Positions 12,501 to 21,500 of a stretch of DNA of 64,000 bases are shown here, piece by piece. The notes beneath the pieces are model-generated. The model ran no database searches, was not told the DNA's origin, and worked only from the letters and a program-made list of their open reading frames with translations. The stretch covers positions 2,542,001-2,606,000 of the forward strand of contig JADANN010000108.1 of the NCBI GenBank assembly GCA_018806985.1, read 5' to 3'. The position numbers and the translations under genes were made by a program. Source of the stretch: Angiostrongylus vasorum. Taxonomy: Eukaryota; Nematoda; Chromadorea; Rhabditida; Metastrongylidae. Positions within the stretch are counted from its first letter, which is position 1; every line of letters starts with the position of its first letter.

Positions 12501-15500
12501 AACGTCACTAGTCTGCCATAAATCTGTATTGCTGATATGCAATCGTCAACTAACCCATGGCAAGTGGCAGCACATAATTTTGTGATAACGAAACCCAGAG
12601 CTTTACAAGCCAGCGCGCTAAAATGAAATTTATTCTGATATTGTTTGATATAAGGCCGCGTGGAGCACACTGGTAAGAGGTGCACTGTAACAAACACGTG
12701 GTAACTGGTTCGACTTCTCGTCCAGGATTCAACAAGCTTTCCATCCCTTCATGGTCGACAAATTGGACGAGATACTCCGGATACTCTACGTCGTCAGTTA
12801 GTTGGTAACCGCCTGTATGACCGTCTATGTGAAACACCAAATTACGTAATTTGCCCTTACGGCAGAGGCGATGACTGCATGAGTTCAGGTACGATATACA
12901 TGATCTCTTGTAATGATTACCGAGATGAATATATTGGCGAAACGGGCAGACCATTATGTATCCGTATAAAAAGAACACCTAGATAGCAAACGAAAATCAA
13001 AACAAGGCAGGCCACTAGGCACGCATAGGATATAAAAACATAGCGGAGAAGATTTTTGATGTAAAAGTCGCCATTATCGCACGGGAGACTAGAACACCAA
13101 CGCGCAAATTTCTCGAGGCTTTTTGGATAAATTCCAAAACTCCGAGAACGAATAGCAGGGAAGAATGCCCTGAGATAACGCGTGATCTAGCTCCGTATCT
13201 CAGAACTGACTTTTTGATGTGGGGTGGTACAGCAATCAACCATATGCGACTCTAAGCGGCTGTTCTTTCTTGGTTGAAAACAGATGAAAACGGTGGGTTT
13301 TTCAGGAAGCCGGTGACCGTGTAATTATTGTTCAGATTTCCATCTTTCTGCTTGCGTTGTTGAAGTGTTTGACCTAGCAAATTACATATTAGTGTACCCT
13401 TCCAGGCTCTGAAGAAGGCGATATTGCCGAAACGTCAGCTACCGTTGTGTTGTATGTGTTATATTTGCAAGGAATTAAACGTGCGCTGAATAACAACCTC
13501 GCGATTGCTGTAAAAAAGGGAACGAGAAATTGGACGAGATTTCTCCTGGAGGATAGCAGCACTGATATGACATATCAATAGACACCGCTATTCTAGATAT
13601 GCATTCATTCACCTCTAACGGTACTTGATGAACCCGATTGCATGGCGCATCTCTCAGGGGACTGATCAACTCCGATCATTTTATCATTTATTCTTTACCC
13701 TTTAAATTGCTTGCTTGAACCGAAGTAGAAAAACTGATTACATGTGAATTAGCCGGCTCACCGTGAACAACAACAAGTCGCCTCTAAGGAAATTTAGCGC
13801 TGCGACGTTTTAATTTAGTAAAGAATGCAAGAGCGTGAAGCGTCCCTATATCGGATATCAATAAAGCGAAAGAACGACACAACGGCGCTCCCGCCGAGAC
13901 ATCGACGTTCAGACAGACAGAAAATTAGCCCAGAATGAAGCTGCAGAAATCCGACATTGGACCGAGCGAAGCGCACGACAAGTCAGCCTGAGTGACACAG
14001 TCAGACTGAGGTCAGACTGTGAGAAGACTTCCAGCTTTCCGGTGGTAGACTCCGAACACGACACTTTGCCAGAAGACCTGAATATCTACTGAAAGGAAAT
14101 CTGCTGCTACCGAAGAAATTCGTCTTCTTAAATATGAAGAGGCAATCAGATGTTTAAATTAGCCGGAGCGTTAAGAAACATCTATTTTGCTGAGCATATC
14201 TGACTGCGAACTGATCGAATTCAACACATTCTGGACAACGTGAATTGACTTCAAGTCACGCGTGATCAAAAATAACGCATAGCCTCGGAAACTGAAAGAA
14301 ACTTATCTCAGCTAACAGTGAACTTTGTCAATTGAAGTTGAAATCATTGGAATCTACGGATTTTTTGCCAACAGGATAGTCCTGTTATTTCACCAAGATG
14401 AAATTGTGGTTCTCTGCAGCGAACAAAGAATATTTTTTCTTCCTTTCTTTTTCTCACCAAGGCGTGTACTTCGACCAGCGAAATGATTGAATAAGTGGGA
14501 TTTCGTTCAACAGTACATGATGAAGCCCTCCAATGCATCAAAGGTGCTGATGTTTTCCTTGTGTCAAAACTTTTGAAAAATCAAAATTCGCGGTAATTTT
14601 GAAGAGTGAAAAAAATTACAATCAACTTCAAAGGTTAAATAATATGCTGGGAAGGTCACTTGCACTCTTACGGTATATAAAACCTCTTGAATCCTCAATT
14701 AGTTATCCAGAAATTATCGATAGCCACCGGAAAAAAAATAAGAAACGATCCGGCAAAAACAAGTACGTTTGAAGGAAGATCCCTGTTATTTCAACGAAAT
14801 GATCACAAAGGCGAAAATGGCATTACCGCCATCGTCAGCCTACACTATTGATTTGTGCGTTTCTCCCAAAATGCAGGAGTTTAGGAAATTTCAGGATGAA
14901 AAAAAAGTCCAGTTAGCCTACGGGAAACAGAAAGACAACAGAAAAAGTGACCCATCACTTGATTGAAGCTGCGTGACCATAGATTTAGCGAGTGGTGCGG
15001 CCCAGTTGTACGCACGTCGGTTATAGAGAAATTGTAGCAACCGCAAAGAAAGTGTACTTGTTTTCAAAAGTAAATCATAGTTGATGTTAAACCGACAGCT
15101 TTGTAGAAGTCGTTGCTTGAGAAATTTAAACCAGTCGCTCCGAAATTTAGTCTCCTTGTAACCCCCCAGAATTTATTCGCTTCTAGTTTATGTCAAAGTC
15201 ATTTCTGTGTCGAACTCTTCTGGTTTGTCGACATCTTTCGGGACTCACCTGGAAGACGCTGGGCGGGCACACTCCTACTTTGACGGCGTTCAGGGAGATG
15301 ACATGGTCGGCGTTGCTGTTCGACGGATACCATCTGAGACAAGCCGATACCGGCGTGACGGCCCACACACGCAAATGCTGTGGAGCCACGGCAGCTTCTG
15401 CAAAGCATGCATTATTCTATGGCAAGTGAAAAAAGATCAGTTTGGTCTAGAATCAAGTCCAGATCCGCTCGCACTCCGCAAGGAGTTCACTTGGCCCCTT

Positions 15501-18500
15501 CTACACTCAGCGAGCGACTTTTCAAAACCAACTAAGCCAGTTCCATCATGACCTATAGTTTAAACGGCATTGAGTTCTACGCCGCTAGAAGTAACGTAGG
15601 TAAACGGCGTTGAAAATCATGATGAACTCCAAAAAACATGGATCTGGATCCACAAATTAGAAATTGTAGGCGCACTGAGTTTTTCACACTGAACTAAAAA
15701 ACCACCACCACAATGCCACAGTGCATCCGATTTCAAAGGACTGCAAATTCGACAATAGGGGACTTTTGCCCATATCTAGTACAATCCAATTCTAATTGCT
15801 TTCAGCCTAGCAGTAGTCTTGATTTAAAAGACTTTTCGCAATAGATTAAAGGATAAAGAATAAAGCTCTCGGTGTTGATCAATCCCTGAGGGATGCGCCA
15901 TGCATTCGACTTCATTAAGTATCGTTGGAGGTGATTGAATGCATATCTGGCCTTGGCAATGACTAGCGGTGGTCTACCGATGTATCGAGCCAGTGCTGCT
16001 ACCCTCTCAGACAAGTCTGGTAGCAATTTTTCCGACCCCGGAGGGATGGAGGGCTTGGTGGGCCATGGGCGCGGGAATCAATTCCACGTGTGTGTCGCAG
16101 CGGCGCCTCCAACCATTGCGCCACACGCGCCCTGCGCCCTAATTCGCAGTAGATTACTATTATAATACCACTTGCAGATTTGTTCACGACACTTGGAACG
16201 ATTGCTCTGCTAGGGAAAAAACATTAGATGCTAAGAAATTGCGACAGGATTTTCTTAGGCAGAGCAATCCATTTCATGCAGCTGCCATTGCTCTAAACGT
16301 ATACCGGCGACACACATGCACCCAAAGTACATCAAATGTGTGAAAAGCGGCAACTCCGATAATTAAAGAAATGAGCGGGAATATCGAGACAGTCTTGGCT
16401 ACTAGATGTCATGTCCCTGCTGAGACAAGGATGAAAGTTACAAGAAAACACACGGGACCATTTTGTCGAACATCGAAATGTGAGTGAACGTTAGGGTCTG
16501 TGTAGACTGCATCCCTTTTATGGTGAGCATAGTGTTCAGTAGTTGTATACGCGCGGTATCGAGCAAGTCTTAAGCGGTAATTTAAGCAGAAGAACCATAT
16601 ATCCAGTGATCACAGCAAATAGTTCATTCTTGCACAAAATACCATATTTTATTACTGTTATTATCATCACTAAGAGCACGGGAAGCACAATTGTTAGAGC
16701 CACAGTTCAACACACGGGTGGTCTCTGGCTCGATCCCGTTCGTGTCGACCAAGCCTTTTGATGCTTCGAAGTCGGCAAACTGATACTAAACTTATCCAGG
16801 AAAACCCTTTTCAATCCCCCAAATGCTGGCGAATGCTTTCGGTGAGGATAAAATCAACTCAACGAGCACCAACTATTTTCATGAAGGATGTCTCAAATGG
16901 TAGTCGAACTCGGACGTTGACCTTCGCGGATAATGTAGGCGAGAGAACGAATAGGAAGGAAACAATTTTGGGATCTAAACATTTGTAGTCGAGTTCTATT
17001 AGTGAAAAATAAATAATAGACGACTTCCTAATCAATTCCTGACAATGGAAAGGAGTTGCTTTCTCATGACTAGCCCACATGAGGTATTCTTGAAGACCTT
17101 ATCCACAATGTTAAGTTTTCTATTTACTGCCAATTACAATCTTTCACCGAACGCGGAAAAGGATAATAGCGGGTTCAATCTCCACCGCAGACACCTACGG
17201 TCCAGAATTTTGCAAATATCTCAGCATCATTGTGCTTTCCGTTATATTATTAACCATGAAAGAAGCTTTCATGTCTCAAACGTGTCATGGAAAACAGACG
17301 AAGTACAACGATCTGGTGGGAAACATGTCATGGTCGATAATCGCTGCCAAAACTGCTTCTCCATAATTTGTTACAGTCACAATCGTCGCTGTGGTTATAA
17401 CCCAAAAGGAGAATCGCCATTAGTTACTTTGTTGAGGAAATTAAATTCTTAAGGGATTTGTAGTACATCTGGATATTTAAGGAAACAACCACCATTCGAC
17501 TTTTTTGTTCTCCCCATCATTATTTTATGCAGCATTTGAAATACATAGTCTTGGAATTATTTGTATCCATGGAACTACTCACGATGTTTTGCGATACTGT
17601 TTTGGTGAAGGCAAAGGTTTCGTTTCCCACGTAGAATTGCTTAGAAAAATTGTAATGGAAAAAACGGTAACTTGGGGTACGTTCACTTTGCCGTAGAGAA
17701 GTTTCCCGTTGTTCTAATGAGCATAAAAAGGGCCACGGCATGCGAAAAACCCGACTATATAGGCTCAGAAAACTAGGAAACGACAACCATGGATATTTCT
17801 TCTTGCCCTAGTTTTCTGATCGAGAGCAAGTGACTTGATTTTAATGCAGCGACAGAGTGAGCCATATAGGTAAGCCCTCTAGCCCTAACAAAAAGGAACG
17901 AATCAATACGAAGCAGAAATACCGCTGCTGCTGCTGCTGCTGCATGCTTTCGTTAGATAGATTGCCCATTGCCGTATAACTCCCGCCACACAAGCCCTCA
18001 AATGAGAGCAGAGGAAAAAGCGAGGATCTAGCGAAAGTGCCGGAATGCCGAATGTTGCTGCTAGTGCTGCTCGAATCATTGACCGAATCGTCTATGCACA
18101 TATGGGATCAGCCAACTGAGATTGTTGGACACTTTCTCCTCGCTCACTCATACTGCCGGAATATATCCATGAATAAATCGAATGCCACAAAGCATACACA
18201 CACATACACACACACACATATACACACACATACACACACGCATACACACACACATACAACACACACGCACATACACAGACACATACATACACACATACAT
18301 ATACACACGCACACATCGAACCGGGCCTATTAGGGAAATTAGACACGAGCGAAGTAGAAAGGAAAAAGAAATGGCCGGGTACAACGGAAGAGAAAAGCCA
18401 GAATGCTGACGCAAGCACGTCTATACGGATGCCAACACAAATTCGTGAAAGCCTAGTCAACAGAATAACAACGACTAAACAAACATCAACAAATGTGATC

Positions 18501-21500
18501 AATTTCGTAAAAGTGATATTTCCAGGAACCAAAAGAATCTTGAAACAAAGAAGAAAGGTTTCTTGCTATGGCAACTACATAAAAAATGACAGTTATGGCA
18601 GTTTTTAAACAAGAATGGCCTGTAGTTGAGACTCACCGTTGCCCAGAGTGATTGTGCAAGCCGCATCAGGGCTATGGCCCTGATCCGAAAGCGCCCGAAT
18701 GGAAAGATTAACGGAGCCATCCAGAGGAACGTCTTCCACTAATGCACGACACTGAATGCGGAAAAATTAGCGAAAAACAACATCGATTCACGAAAAAGAA
18801 AACATCTGGCTGTAGGAGTGATGTGAAGTTGAAGTTGGGAGGCGAAAGATAGTCGCTATCTACAACACCAACAACAACAATACACTTTTAATCATAGGAG
18901 GTTCAATGGAAATAAAGAGAAGGAAAAACATGTACTGTTTTGACTATGAAGCTTTTCCGGAAAAAAATAATACACAAGCAGGGAAAAAAAGTGGAAACTT
19001 GAGGTTAAAAAACTCCAATGCACCAAAATGCGACAACGTAGAGATCTGCAATGACTGAACCCGTAAACCAAAGATTGACCGAAAGACAACGTTTTACCTT
19101 CAGAAAAAAAAAGGATGAGAAGGAAATTGTGCAAGAGATGATTTCTTGAAGCAAGCACTAAAAGGAAACGTTTAAAGAAAGATATAATAAAGACAAGATC
19201 AAGCGATTAGGAAGATGAACAGACGGCAACTTTTAAAAAAAATAGCACTAAGTTCTTGTTTTGTGAAAAAAAAATAAACATTGGAATACCATATTTCGTT
19301 GAACAATACCACTAAAACACAATATAAAAAGGAGGAAGAAAGAAAAAAAGAGGATGCGAAAGCGAAAAACATCACTACTGACAGGACCGTTCTCTCAAAG
19401 ATGAAAAGGACTATCTGACAGTGATGGCCGAAATGACCAGCTAAATCTCACCTTGTAGGAACCGGGTACAACAGCACGGACTTGGCCGTCTACGCAGACG
19501 TGGTACTGCGAAACAGCGACGAAGGACTCCTCCGGTGGAGACCAGGCCACAACTACTGAGCGCGACATCTTCTTCTCCACCATCAGATCACGAGGACATG
19601 GAACTGCAGACAAACATTTCTTAGGAACCTATCACAAGTGGGGAGTCACTGTTCGCCAAGTCAAAATTTTTTTTATCCTAATTTTTCATTCTCTCTTGTT
19701 AATTAAGTTAATGAAGTAAGTTTTGTTAACTGTTTAGTGATATTTAGCCATCGACGTAAGCACACCTATTCATCCATGTTCAAGAAGTATAAGTGAATTC
19801 GGTACGGCACAAAATGGATGGGTAGCTCATTCCAGTGCAGCAACTACGTCTCAGCACGATTCGCATTTATCTCCCTAACGTCAACCTGGGAATTCAGGCT
19901 TTTAGGCAACCGGCTCTTAGTCCACCAGTTGTGGAATCTATGTGGGAAAAAATGATATGGATAGCATGCTAATTACAGTAATAATCAAGGTGACGAATAG
20001 AAATAAAAAGTACGGATTTGCATTATCTATGCTTCTCTTCAAGCTCGAATCTCTTTAATCATGGGTAATTAAACATATTTCTTTTCAATAATTTTTTCTC
20101 TTGAAGGGAATCCACAGAAGCTTAAGAAATAAGTGAGAAAGAAAAGAAAAAAAAGAAGAAATGTATTATCTGTCCAATAAGAAGCACATAGCCCACAAGA
20201 GCAGCGGAAGGAGACGACCAGAATAACTGAATATTTGAACCAATTAGTTCGCTTATTTAAATAAGAAGTGCTTTTGTTTCAATAGAAAAGTTGAGAAGGG
20301 AACAATGGAGCTTAGAATCATAAGGATAGGATAAAATGGACCTTAGGATTAGTATTATTTCCTTTGTTTTATTTGCGCGACCCGATATCACATATTACAG
20401 AGATCCCATTAATTCTTTGCTTTCGTTCGTTTCTTGCACCCGTCATTCACGAAGGTATTTAAAATTGGTTGTGCACTCGGTTGCCACCTAAGGATTCTGT
20501 TCCCCTTCGTTAATGCCTTTGAATGGCGCTAGCGTTTGTCAGTCGGAGGTGGCTTTTCCCAAAAAAGCCTGGCACCAATTTGTCGACCCCTGATGGATGG
20601 CAGGCTTGGTGGTCCAGGAGCGAGGGCGAACCAGAGATTATGAGTGTGTTATTGCACGGCACCTCCAAACACTTCATTTTTGCGCTCGAACTGACATTAG
20701 AATGGATATTCAGTAAATGAGAATCGTCAGATAACACAGAAAGGAAAAAATCTCATATGGAGGGCACCATTTCTAATCCACCCTGGATTTATGCTTCGGC
20801 AGGGAAAAACCGTCTCTTTTCATTCCAGGATCCTCCTACCCACCGCTTTGTTGGGCGAACAAAATCTGACTTAAAACCGCTTTTAAAAGCTCTTTCCGAT
20901 GAAAAAAACCCACTGTTTGCCAACACTTTTCTTTTTTATCTTCATTACTGCTTAACTATGAACTGAGCGCAATTAATAATTACAGTCTGCTCAAGTGGAA
21001 TAAACAAAAGGTTTCTACGAGAGATCTCGGATTGAGAGCAACATTACCAAAGCGCCTCCTTGCATACACCCTCTTACAAGCAGCGAGTCTTGAGAGGAGA
21101 ACGATGAAGAGACGGTCAGCCAGAAACAAAGCTATGGCCTTTACTAGTTGTTCGTTTCCTTTAGGAACATTAGGTGAGTAGGGGGCAAAGAGTAGTGAAC
21201 GAAAAAAAAATCTGTATAGCTCAAATTCAAAAATCTCAAAAATTGGACAAATTTGGCCCATGATCTGTTACGAGTTACAATTTTGAGAAAGCCTGAATTG
21301 AAGAGACCTTGGATTTAAAGAATCTTTTTTCTAGCCCTTTTCACTGCATTTTTAGAAATTACATCGAATGGAATGGTTGTTTTGGCTTTATCAGCTCTGA
21401 CTTCCCTTCCATAGAATAACAATGGTTGGTTGTAATAGATGATAAATGAGAAGCATAAGCTCTTTCAGCAGTTACTATTTATGTGCGTTATTAAGCGAGT

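Larger units (their letters stand above)
9547..15248 (-). other. rimb-1 intron (5.7 kb) with repeats
   Basis: It contains a single-arm copy of the palindromic element (10570-10690) and a SINE-A interrupted by a PLE fragment (12650-13690). The rest holds nothing I can identify. Confidence 0.6.
15398..18636 (-). other. rimb-1 intron with SINE-A, foldback arm and CA repeat
   Basis: It contains SINE-A 15851-16139 (minus), a degenerate SINE head near 16700-16800, a foldback-arm fragment near 17165-17240, a CTG run at 17925-17943 and a compound CA repeat at 18195-18315. Confidence 0.6.

Noticed and set aside
18182..18532. His/Thr and Val/Cys-rich frames
   Set aside because: Translations of the CA microsatellite.
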